64,000 nt of DNA from Ectothiorhodospira marina (GTDB lineage Bacteria > Pseudomonadota > Gammaproteobacteria > Ectothiorhodospirales > Ectothiorhodospiraceae): positions 1-64,000 of the forward strand of contig NZ_FOAA01000014.1 in NCBI RefSeq assembly GCF_900109495.1, read 5' to 3'. The notes below the pieces were generated by a model, which worked only from the letters and a program-made list of their open reading frames with translations, did no database searches and was not told the origin of the DNA. Every line of letters begins with the position of its first letter. Within the stretch, counting starts at the first letter, position 1. The position numbers and the translations under genes were made by a program. This document shows, piece by piece, positions 8,297 through 15,489 of this stretch.

Positions 8297-9736
8297 ATGA
8301 AGCGGCTAAGAACCCATTATGAAAACCTGCAGGTGACCGAAAATGCCAGTCAGGAGGTCATAAGGGGAGCGTACAAGTTTCTTTCGCAGAAATGGCACCC
8401 TGACAAGAACCAGGCGCAGCGGGAAAAGGCGGAGCGGGTCACCAAGATCCTCAATGATGCCTATACGGTACTCTCCGACCCGGAACAGCGTCGCGCCCAT
8501 GATGAGTGGATCGCCGAGCAGCGCACCGTGCGCAAACTGGCAGATCAATCCGATCATCCCGGCAGCAGCAGTTCCAAGAACTACGTATACCATTACTCCT
8601 ATGCCCTCAGCCCCGAGTTGGCAGGACATCGGGAGAGATATGTCAGTCTCAATGATGGCACAGTGATGGATGTGCGCACGGGCCTGCACTGGTTCTGCCA
8701 TTCCGTAGGCGAGCGCTGGCACCCAGGGGGGATCTTCACCGGCACGCCGCAGTTGCACGATGCCGAACTGGCCGCGGCCTTGCCCGCGCGGGTCAACACC
8801 GGCGAGGGGCAGGGACGGTTCAAGGACTGGCGGCTACCCAGCGAAAAGGAACTCAAGTCGCTGTATACCCGCAAGGGGATCAGTCTGCGGCGTGTGCTTG
8901 ATGACTCGATCTTTTCCATTGACGACAAGGGCCCTTACTGGACGCTGACCGACAATCCCTGGCTATATGACAACGTACCCCGGGTGGTGACCCTGCAAGG
9001 GGAAGCCCAGCGTGGGGATGGCGAATTGGTGCTGGCACGCGTGCGCCTGGTGCGTGGTCCCGACCGGGCAATGCTGGCCGAATTGATGCATCAGATCGCC
9101 ACTGATTACCTGGCCCGGGGTGAGCGCCAGGAGGCCATCCACTACTACCAATGCTCACTGGAACTGGCCGAGCAGGCCAGCGGCGTCGAGGAAAGCAATA
9201 TCATGGTCCTGATGCGGGATCTGGCCTTGGCCCATTTCGAATCCCACCAGCCTACCGAGGCTGAAACCTGGCTACACCAGGTGCTGGAACGCAAGCGCCA
9301 GCTCCATGGACAGGATCATCTTGAGGTGTTCAAGGCCCTGGTGGATCTGGCCAGCTTGCACAAGTCGCTGGGTAACTTCCGGGCTGCCCTGGATGACCTG
9401 ACCGAGGCCTACCGGATTCTGACTCGCCTGGAGAGCGTAAGCCAGGGCATGATGCTGGGCGTACTCTATGACCTGCTGGCCCTGCAGGTCATGCACGGGG
9501 AGCAGCGCAAGGCAGAAACGCTGATCAGTCGGTACCTTGAGCACTCCGAGGGGGCGGATCTGGGGGCGTTTTCGGAGCGCACGAACGTGTTGTTCATCAT
9601 TCTGGGGTTATTGCGCTCCAGTTCCGGCCAGGGGGCTGCGGACCCTCAGCATCTGTATCGGACGTTTCTGGAGTGTTCTCCACCACCGGTGGAGGAGGCG
9701 GAGGACTTCACGCGGGCTCCATTTGCCTCGGCCTAG
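8297..9736 (+). CDS. J-domain / DUF1566-like / TPR fusion protein
   Basis: A 479-residue cytoplasmic protein without signal or membrane segments. Residues 1-70 are a J-domain with the DnaK-stimulating HPD at 34-36 (KWHPDKN). Residues about 117-253 resemble DUF1566 (Lcl C-terminal) modules: DGTVMDVRTGLHWF, DWRLPSEKELKSLY and a closing ARVRLVRG. From about 258 onward there are tetratricopeptide repeats of the kinesin-light-chain type (YYQCSLELAEQ, EAETWLHQVLERKRQ, DLTEAYRILTRLE). The J-domain should recruit DnaK and the TPRs bind a partner. DUF1566 has no agreed function. The gene is divergent from frdA; the weak TATGAT at 8244-8249 may be its -10 box. Confidence 0.8.
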   Translation: MKRLRTHYENLQVTENASQEVIRGAYKFLSQKWHPDKNQAQREKAERVTKILNDAYTVLSDPEQRRAHDEWIAEQRTVRKLADQSDHPGSSSSKNYVYHYSYALSPELAGHRERYVSLNDGTVMDVRTGLHWFCHSVGERWHPGGIFTGTPQLHDAELAAALPARVNTGEGQGRFKDWRLPSEKELKSLYTRKGISLRRVLDDSIFSIDDKGPYWTLTDNPWLYDNVPRVVTLQGEAQRGDGELVLARVRLVRGPDRAMLAELMHQIATDYLARGERQEAIHYYQCSLELAEQASGVEESNIMVLMRDLALAHFESHQPTEAETWLHQVLERKRQLHGQDHLEVFKALVDLASLHKSLGNFRAALDDLTEAYRILTRLESVSQGMMLGVLYDLLALQVMHGEQRKAETLISRYLEHSEGADLGAFSERTNVLFIILGLLRSSSGQGAADPQHLYRTFLECSPPPVEEAEDFTRAPFASA

Positions 9737-9758
9737 GGGCGGGCGGGCACGGCGATCA

Positions 9759-10397
9759 TCAAACCTGGCCCTTGTGAAACAGAGCGACGTTCTTCACCGG
9801 GATCTCGAGTCGCCAGCCGTGGTGCCGGGCAATCCAGGCCATCGTGTCCGGCGAGTAAAAGCAGATGTGGGTTGGGTCGCGCCGGTAATGCCAGCGCAGA
9901 AAATGCGCGTCCGCTGGACGAAACTCCGTCATGACCCCCAGCCACCCGCCCGGGCGCAGCAGGGCGTTCAGCCGCTCGAACTCGGCTCCCGGTGCATGGA
10001 AATGTTCGGCGGTTTCGCTGCAGGTGATGAAATCATATTCCTGAGCAAGGATCCCCTTGTCCGGGAAGAAGACCGGGTCGTAGTCCCGAGTGGGAAACCC
10101 CTTTTCCTCCAGCATGCGGGAGAGGGTGGGACCCGGACCACAGCCATAGTCGAGCCCTCTGGCCCCGGCGCTCAGGCGACTCTGCATGGGCTCGCTCAGG
10201 CGCGACAGGAATGCGCGGTAACGGGCATCTTCAGGATCATTGCAGTGAGTGGTGTATTGGGCGCCTTCTTCCTTGGGCGATAGCCAGTGCCTGGGGTCAA
10301 GCCAGACCAGCCGACAGTCACCACACAGGAAATAATCGCCCTTCGACAGGTGTGCGTAGAGCCACGGGTGTGTTTTCCCGCACAGGGGGCAGGACAT
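9759..10397 (-). CDS. Class I SAM-dependent methyltransferase with N-terminal zinc ribbon
   Basis: A 212-residue cytoplasmic protein. C3, C6, C25 and C28 form a CxxC...CxxC zinc-ribbon-like module. A methyltransferase fold of the Methyltransf_23 type follows, with motif I LDYGCGPGP, the acidic motif II near RDYDPVFF, and LRPGGWLGVMTE later. The substrate is unknown. I chose the ATG at 10397: it puts the zinc ribbon at the N-terminus, and the longer upstream frame reads antisense-like low-complexity sequence. The start lies 4 bases downstream of the stop of a glyoxalase gene remnant. Confidence 0.82.
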   Translation of the reverse strand: MSCPLCGKTHPWLYAHLSKGDYFLCGDCRLVWLDPRHWLSPKEEGAQYTTHCNDPEDARYRAFLSRLSEPMQSRLSAGARGLDYGCGPGPTLSRMLEEKGFPTRDYDPVFFPDKGILAQEYDFITCSETAEHFHAPGAEFERLNALLRPGGWLGVMTEFRPADAHFLRWHYRRDPTHICFYSPDTMAWIARHHGWRLEIPVKNVALFHKGQV

Positions 10398-10401
10398 GCC
10401 C

Positions 10402-10509
10402 TCAGTGGCGTCCCATGCCACCCAGGCGCGCGGGCTCGATGATCTCGATCCAGTCACCGTCCGGGTCGGTGACAAAGGCCATGGGGACTCCCGTTGATGG
10501 CTGGATGTA
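10402..10509 (-). pseudogene. 3' remnant of a glyoxalase I (VOC family) gene
   Basis: On the minus strand, between a TAG at 10512-10510 and a TGA at 10404-10402, the frame reads YIQPSTGVPMAF, then VTDPDGDWIEIIEP and a short tail. This is the C-terminal signature of lactoylglutathione lyase, including the metal-ligand Glu of WIEI. The rest of the protein (about 100 residues or more) is missing; beyond the stop lie only about 90 bases before the divergent DUF4870 gene. I read it as a truncated gene fossil, not a functional small protein. Confidence 0.6.
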
Positions 10510-10600
10510 CTACCAGGGTCAGTTGGAATGCGCATCTTACCCTGCAGGGGCTGGATTGAGTATGCTGAGGACTCAACCTTGCATTCAGGAGTGAAAACTG

Positions 10601-10969
10601 ATGGTCGAAGAAACCCCGGTGCCCATGGAGCACAACCCCCATGCGGACGATCTGCTGATGCCCAAGGTGGTCTATATCCTGTATATCCTGGGCCCCTTCG
10701 TCACTTTTACCGGCATCATCGGGGTGATCATCGCTTATGTCTACCAGGGGTCGGCGCCGGACTGGCTCAAGACGCATTACCGATTTCAGATCCGCACCTT
10801 CTGGATGGGTCTGGCGTTTCTCATCCCCGGCATTCTGCTCACGATGGTCTTGATCGGCTGGCTTGTCCTGCTGTTCTGGGTGGTGTGGCTCATCGTGCGT
10901 TCAGTGAAGGGCATGAAGACCCTGGGTGAACGCCGACCCGTGGAACAGGTGGAGCGCTGGTCCTTCTGA
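10601..10969 (+). CDS. DUF4870-type small membrane protein
   Basis: A 122-residue protein with three hydrophobic segments at about 22-47, 67-85 and 86-102, short polar ends and a YRFQIRTFW stretch between them. This layout is typical of DUF4870 (YtzJ-like) proteins of unknown function. The start is ATG; AGGAG at 10588-10592 gives an 8-base spacing. It is a single gene followed by a palindromic repeat. Confidence 0.7.
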   Translation: MVEETPVPMEHNPHADDLLMPKVVYILYILGPFVTFTGIIGVIIAYVYQGSAPDWLKTHYRFQIRTFWMGLAFLIPGILLTMVLIGWLVLLFWVVWLIVRSVKGMKTLGERRPVEQVERWSF

Positions 10970-10983
10970 ATCAGGACCTCACC

Positions 10984-11015
10984 TGCCCCCTCTCCCGCTT
11001 GCGGGAGAGGGGGCA
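10984..11015. repeat. GC-rich palindromic repeat
   Basis: Perfect 15-bp inverted repeat (10984-10998 and 11001-11015) built on CCCCCTCTCCCGC. No U-run follows on either strand, so it is not a typical intrinsic terminator. It shares its CCCTCTCCC core with the larger structured repeat at 32390-32481 and lies, like that one, between convergent genes. Confidence 0.8.
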
Positions 11016-11027
11016 CCTCGTCCAGGT

Positions 11028-11891
11028 TTACTGGAGCCAGGTATCTACCACGTCACGGTTCTGTTCGACCCACTGCTTGGCATTGTCATAGGGGTCACCG
11101 CCTTCTTCGTTCATGACCATCAATTCAGCCACTTGGTCCGTCGTCCAGTTGAAGTTATCCAGAATGGCGTAGACCTCGGGCATGTCGTCCTTAAGGCCGG
11201 TGCGGACGATGGTGTGGATGGCTTCTTCACCGCCATAGACACCCTTGGGATCTTCCAGGTACTTCAGGTCCCAGCGACCTTCCTTCCAGTGAGGCGTCCA
11301 ACCGGTGACCACGACCCAGTCATTGGTGCGAATGGCGTTGGCGAGCACACCAGTCATGGTGGCGTCAGAGCCTTCCACCAGGCGAAGATTCAGGTCATAC
11401 GCCTCAATGGCTTCTTCAGTGCTGCTCATGATACCCGCGCCCGGGTCGATGCCGATGATCTGGCCACCAAAACGACCAGCGTTGTCGTTGAGTTCGTCAA
11501 TGGAGTCGATCTCAACATAGGTAGGCACCATCAGGCCGATCCGGGTACCCTCCAGATTCGGACCCAGATCCTCTACACGGTCACCCACTTCCTCCACGTA
11601 ATTGGCATGGGTGGTGGGCAGCCAGGCGGCCACGAAAGCATCCTGATCGCCAGTGGCCACGGATTGCCACATGGCGGCGGCACTCACGGAGACGGTTTCC
11701 ACATCATAGCCGGCTTCCTCCAGGACCACGCGCATCACGTTGGTGCTGGCCACGGCATCGGCCCATTCCACGTAGGGAATATTGACCTGACCTTTGTCAG
11801 CCACTGCGGTCAGTGGAGCACTCGCCAGGCCCAGGGCCAGGCAGGTGCCGACGAACATTTGGGGGAGATTACGCTTGAAATCGATACTCAT
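11028..11891 (-). CDS. Glycine betaine/proline ABC transporter substrate-binding protein
   Basis: A 287-residue periplasmic protein of the OpuAC/ProX type, with a signal peptide of about 32 residues (MSIDFKRNL... ending AVA). Its Trp-rich ligand-box regions (VEWADAVAST, AAWLPTTH, VVVTGWTPHWK) fit quaternary-amine binding. I chose the ATG at 11891: GGAGGA lies 5 bases upstream on the minus strand, and the start gives a clean signal peptide. No permease or ATPase gene is adjacent, so it must work with components encoded elsewhere. Function is probably osmoprotection. Confidence 0.88.
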   Translation of the reverse strand: MSIDFKRNLPQMFVGTCLALGLASAPLTAVADKGQVNIPYVEWADAVASTNVMRVVLEEAGYDVETVSVSAAAMWQSVATGDQDAFVAAWLPTTHANYVEEVGDRVEDLGPNLEGTRIGLMVPTYVEIDSIDELNDNAGRFGGQIIGIDPGAGIMSSTEEAIEAYDLNLRLVEGSDATMTGVLANAIRTNDWVVVTGWTPHWKEGRWDLKYLEDPKGVYGGEEAIHTIVRTGLKDDMPEVYAILDNFNWTTDQVAELMVMNEEGGDPYDNAKQWVEQNRDVVDTWLQ

Positions 11892-11957
11892 AGAGATCCT
11901 CCATAGAGAGTTTGAGGCGCTATTGACGTTGCGCCCGGCCATTGAAGCCTGATTTTC

Positions 11958-11986
11958 ATCATACACATTATCCGCGGCAGGGAAAA
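11958..11986 (-). promoter_or_regulatory. Possible promoter of the betaine-binding protein gene
   Basis: Minus strand: TATGAT (11963-11958) with TTTTCC 17 bases upstream (11986-11981). The -10 is good and the -35 poor. The leader would be about 60 bases. Confidence 0.35.
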
Positions 11987-12016
11987 AAGACCCATGGATA
12001 AGCTTGGTTTTGCGCG

Positions 12017-12478
12017 ATGCCTGAACACGACCGCCCATTCATGACCGGCTCGGGTGCCTTGCCGAGGCGGGTGCTGGGCCTGGGGTGTCAACAGGGCATC
12101 TCCCTTGAGACCCTGCGGGGCGCATTGCAAGAGGCCCTGGCGCAGGTGGGCGCAGATATGGAAAGCGTGATGGCGCTGGCCACTTTCGAAGCCCGCGCAA
12201 GGGAGTCGGCCATCACGACGCTGTCGCTGGAGCAAGGTTGGCCTCTGTATGCCTATACCGCCGAGGCGCTGGCTGGCGTCACCGTATCCCATCCATCCGA
12301 GCGGCTGCGTCACTTGACGGGGACCCCCTCGGTGTCCGAGGCGGCCGCCATTCTGGCTTCAGGTGCCCAGGCAGGCGACATGATTCTGGAAAAGTATGTG
12401 TATCGGGGGGCGGATGGAGGGTATGTGACCGTGTCGATCGTCGAATTGAACCCAATGTGCGCCAATAAGACCCCTTGA
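12017..12478 (+). CDS. CobE/CbiG C-terminal family protein (cobalamin biosynthesis)
   Basis: A 153-residue stand-alone copy of the CbiG C-terminal domain: LGLGCQQGIS (glycine-rich start), a LATFEARARESAI helix, PLYAYTAEAL, and SVSEAAAILASGA near the end. In aerobic cobalamin synthesis this domain is CobE; in the anaerobic route it is fused in CbiG. No other cobalamin genes are nearby. The start is ATG at 12017 or at 12041; neither has a strong ribosome binding site. It overlaps the next gene by 4 bases (TTGA). Confidence 0.75.
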   Translation: MPEHDRPFMTGSGALPRRVLGLGCQQGISLETLRGALQEALAQVGADMESVMALATFEARARESAITTLSLEQGWPLYAYTAEALAGVTVSHPSERLRHLTGTPSVSEAAAILASGAQAGDMILEKYVYRGADGGYVTVSIVELNPMCANKTP

Positions 12479-13191
12479 ACCCACCCATCCCTACAAAATA
12501 CCTGCCGTGGATCCTGGGGCTGTTGGGGCTGTTCCTGCTGACGGCCACCTGGGCCGGTGTTCAGTTCGGCGGCGACATCATTCGTTGGGTGGCCGGTTTT
12601 CAAGAGCCGCTGGTATCTGGCGTGGATGCCCATCCCATGCTGGCCGCTGCGATCTATGTATTGGTGGTGACCATCGGCAAGATCACGCCTTTCCCCGGTG
12701 GATTTCTGCTCATGCTTTCCGGTGGGTTTTTGTTCGGAGCCCCCTTCGGGGCGGTGTTGAGTGCCCTGGGATCCGCCTCCAGTGCGGTGATGGTGGGCGT
12801 CATCGGTCGATGGCTATTCTTCGAGGCCATTCACCGTCGCTGGGGAGCGCACCTGACACCCTATGAGGATACGCTGGCCGCCAATGGGTTCAATTTCATT
12901 CTGGCCGCTCGCCTGTTTCCCATCGTGCCTGCGTGGATCATCAACCTGATCCCGGTCGTATTTCCGGTTCCTTTCCGGCATGTATGGATCGCTACCTTCC
13001 TGGGGCTCATCCCCCTTTCATTCATGGTTGCCAGTCTGGGTGAGGGCCTCTCCAATCTGACGCAGGTGGAGGGGCTGAGCCCATCCGATGTGATCAGACC
13101 CTCCCTGGTCCTGCCGCTGGCGGGATTGGCCTTGCTGGCACTCATCCCTAGCGCGGTTCGGCTCTGGGGTCAGCGCCTTCGTGATCGGTGA
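12475..13191 (+). CDS. TVP38/TMEM64 (VTT domain) membrane protein
   Basis: A 238-residue inner-membrane protein with about six hydrophobic segments. Its VTT/SNARE-associated core has GGFLLMLSGGFLFG, then a re-entrant stretch ending ARLFPIVPAWIINLIPVVF. The family is related to DedA proteins, proposed lipid scramblases or transporters; the exact role is unknown. The TTG start overlaps the preceding stop (TTGA). The TTG is inferred from reading-frame continuity, and an internal start cannot be excluded. Confidence 0.8.
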   Translation: MNPPIPTKYLPWILGLLGLFLLTATWAGVQFGGDIIRWVAGFQEPLVSGVDAHPMLAAAIYVLVVTIGKITPFPGGFLLMLSGGFLFGAPFGAVLSALGSASSAVMVGVIGRWLFFEAIHRRWGAHLTPYEDTLAANGFNFILAARLFPIVPAWIINLIPVVFPVPFRHVWIATFLGLIPLSFMVASLGEGLSNLTQVEGLSPSDVIRPSLVLPLAGLALLALIPSAVRLWGQRLRDR

Positions 13192-13205
13192 AAGGATTGA
13201 TGTTA

Positions 13206-13226
13206 ACCTGATAAATTAGATCAGGT
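13206..13226. promoter_or_regulatory. ACCTGAT-N7-ATCAGGT palindrome upstream of selO
   Basis: A perfect 7-bp inverted repeat with an AT-rich 7-base centre, ending 33 bases before the selO start. Size and spacing suit a dimeric repressor operator. No U-tract follows, so it is not an intrinsic terminator. The cognate regulator is unknown. Confidence 0.45.
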
Positions 13227-13259
13227 ATTTCCCGACCATGACACTTGGAAGGTTGCACC

Positions 13260-14765
13260 ATGTCCACTGCGCCCGTGCTGGAATCCACGACGTCCCCCGT
13301 GACCTTCGACAACCGTTACGCTCGCTTGCCGAAGCCTTTCTTTGTCCGCATGAACCCGACGCCCGTGGCGTCCCCCCGACTCAGGGCTCTGAATACCGGC
13401 TTATGCGGAGAACTGGGCATCGATCCGGGGGCCTTATCGGAGGATGCGTGGGCCCAGGCCCTGGCCGGTAATGCCGTGCTGCCCGGTTCCGAACCCCTGG
13501 CCATGGCCTATGCGGGGCACCAGTTCGGCCACTTTGTGCCTCAATTGGGTGATGGTCGGGCCCTGTTGCTGGGGGAGGTAGTGGATCGGGCGGGGGTTCG
13601 ACGCGATATTCAACTCAAGGGGTCGGGGCCCACACCATTCTCCCGGATGGGGGATGGTCGGGCGGCACTGGGCCCCGTGCTGCGTGAGTATCTGCTCAGC
13701 GAAGCGATGCATGCCATGGGGGTCTCCACCACCCGCGCACTGGCGATGGTCACCACCGGCGAGACGGTGTACCGGGAGGAGCCCCTGCCGGGCGCCGTGC
13801 TCACTCGGGTGGCCCAAAGTCACATCCGTGTGGGCACCTTCCAGTTCTTCGCGGCGCGGCGCGACCCTGCGGCAGTGAAATCCTTGGCGGACCACGTCAT
13901 TGAGCGTCATTACCCGGAGGTTCGGCAGGCATCTTCTCCTTATCTTGCCCTGCTGGAATCGATTGCTGGCCGTCAGGCCGAACTGGTGGCCCGTTGGATG
14001 CTGGTGGGGTTCATCCATGGGGTGATGAATACGGACAACATGGCCGTTTCGGGTGAGACCATTGATTATGGTCCCTGTGCCTTCATGGATACCTACCACC
14101 CTGGCACGGTGTTCAGTTCCATTGATCAGCGAGGGCGATACGCCTTTGCCAATCAGCCTGAAATTGCTCAATGGAATCTGGCACGACTGGCGGAGACCCT
14201 GTTGCCACTCATCGATGATGACGCATCCAGGGCCATCGATCAGGCCACGCAGGTTCTGGAGGCCTTCCCGTCCAGTATCTCCACCCACTGGCTCGCCGGT
14301 ATGCGTGACAAGCTGGGACTTCAAACGAAAGAGGACAGCGATCTGGAACTGGTACGTGAGTTGCTGGATATCATGCGCAAGCAGGAGGCGGATTTTGCTC
14401 TGACCTTCCGTTATCTGAGTGATCTGGCTGCCGGCGAGGAGGTTCACACACGGGTACGGTCGCTGTTCAATCATGCCCAACCCTTCGATGTCTGGTTGCC
14501 GTGCTGGCAGGCCCGAGTGGCACGTGAGCCCCATGGGGCAGGTGAGCGCGGGGCCCGGATGCGACGCGTGAATCCGGGGTATATCCCGCGTAATCATCGT
14601 GTGGAACAGGCCATTAGGGCTGCGGTAAGCGAAGCGGACTTCGGCCCGTTCGAGCACCTGCTTGGCCTGGTGACACAGCCGTTTCAGGACCACCCCGGAC
14701 AAGAGGCCTTCATGCAACCGGCCCGGCCGGAAGAGCGGGTCCATCAGACCTTTTGCGGCACCTGA
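13260..14765 (+). CDS. selO: SelO pseudokinase-fold protein adenylyltransferase
   Basis: SelO (YdiU/UPF0061) transfers AMP from ATP to protein hydroxyls and takes part in the oxidative-stress response. The 501 residues carry AYAGHQFGHFVPQLGDGRA, the nucleotide-binding KGSGPTPFSRMGDGRA, and the metal-binding HGVMNTDN. The protein ends FCGT: the Cys three residues from the C-terminus sits where animal SelO has selenocysteine. The ATG at 13260 is preceded by GGAAGG at a 6-base spacing; the TTG 15 bases upstream is less likely. Confidence 0.95.
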   Translation: MSTAPVLESTTSPVTFDNRYARLPKPFFVRMNPTPVASPRLRALNTGLCGELGIDPGALSEDAWAQALAGNAVLPGSEPLAMAYAGHQFGHFVPQLGDGRALLLGEVVDRAGVRRDIQLKGSGPTPFSRMGDGRAALGPVLREYLLSEAMHAMGVSTTRALAMVTTGETVYREEPLPGAVLTRVAQSHIRVGTFQFFAARRDPAAVKSLADHVIERHYPEVRQASSPYLALLESIAGRQAELVARWMLVGFIHGVMNTDNMAVSGETIDYGPCAFMDTYHPGTVFSSIDQRGRYAFANQPEIAQWNLARLAETLLPLIDDDASRAIDQATQVLEAFPSSISTHWLAGMRDKLGLQTKEDSDLELVRELLDIMRKQEADFALTFRYLSDLAAGEEVHTRVRSLFNHAQPFDVWLPCWQARVAREPHGAGERGARMRRVNPGYIPRNHRVEQAIRAAVSEADFGPFEHLLGLVTQPFQDHPGQEAFMQPARPEERVHQTFCGT

Positions 14766-14858
14766 TAGCCGAGGGTTCATGCGTGTTCGAGGCATGCGCC
14801 CGGGTTAGGATAGGGCGGTGGACCATCACTCAGCCATTCCAAGGAGTCTTTTCATCCC

Positions 14859-15290
14859 ATGCAGAGCCCGTGCATCCATGTCTGCCAGACCGAGGAGGGT
14901 CGGTGCATCGGCTGCGGCCGCACCCTCATGGAGATCGCCGCCTGGACGCGGTTCACCGACCGGGAACGCAAGGTCATCATGGAGCGGCTTCGCGAAGAGG
15001 GGTATGGGGACGCGCCATCCGATGCCCCGGTCCGTGCTCCCCGGCCCCAGGCCGCAAACCATGAGGAAGACCCGAAGCCGGCGGAACAGGCCGGCATTCC
15101 CCGCAACATTCAGATCACCGAGGCTGATCGGCGCCGGCCCGAGTCGGTTTGCATTGACGGCATCCGCTATGGCGAGCAGATTGTGGATCTGGTCAAGGCG
15201 TTGCAGGGCATTGCCCAGGGTGGGCATGATGCCGCCACCTGCCGATCCATGGCCCTGCAAGCCCTGCAGCGACCCGCCGGCCGCCGCTGA
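14859..15290 (+). CDS. DUF1289 protein with four-cysteine motif
   Basis: A 143-residue protein. Residues 1-45 are a DUF1289 module: CIHVC, then CIGCGRTLMEIAAW. These four cysteines are likely a small metal or Fe-S site. The remainder is a Pro/Glu-rich linker and a helical tail containing VCIDGIRYGEQIVDLVKAL, which I do not recognise. Function unknown. It is upstream of thrS with a hairpin-rich gap between. Confidence 0.75.
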   Translation: MQSPCIHVCQTEEGRCIGCGRTLMEIAAWTRFTDRERKVIMERLREEGYGDAPSDAPVRAPRPQAANHEEDPKPAEQAGIPRNIQITEADRRRPESVCIDGIRYGEQIVDLVKALQGIAQGGHDAATCRSMALQALQRPAGRR

Positions 15291-15373
15291 ACCACCTTGT
15301 CTTGGGGGCCGTAATCCTTTAGCCTGATCGTCTATCCCGGATTCAAGTGATCCGGGTCGCGATACGCAGCCCA

Positions 15374-15419
15374 GGCTGCAAACCTTGCCTACTCCGGGCC
15401 CACGGTTTGCGGCCTTTTT
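15374..15419 (+). terminator. Intrinsic terminator or thrS attenuator
   Basis: An 11-bp stem (15374-15384 with 15404-15414, one G-U pair) is followed directly by five T. It lies 84 bases after the DUF1289 stop and 71 bases before the thrS ATG. A second hairpin, CCCGGAT...ATCCGGG (15336-15342 and 15350-15356), precedes it. Either it ends the upstream gene or it is a leader attenuator of thrS; no Thr-rich leader peptide is visible. Confidence 0.6.
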
Positions 15420-15489
15420 AGTGGGGGGCTCCCCCAAACACATCAACGTGCACGGCCCCGCGTACAGGCCGGCGCAGGAGACATTCGAT

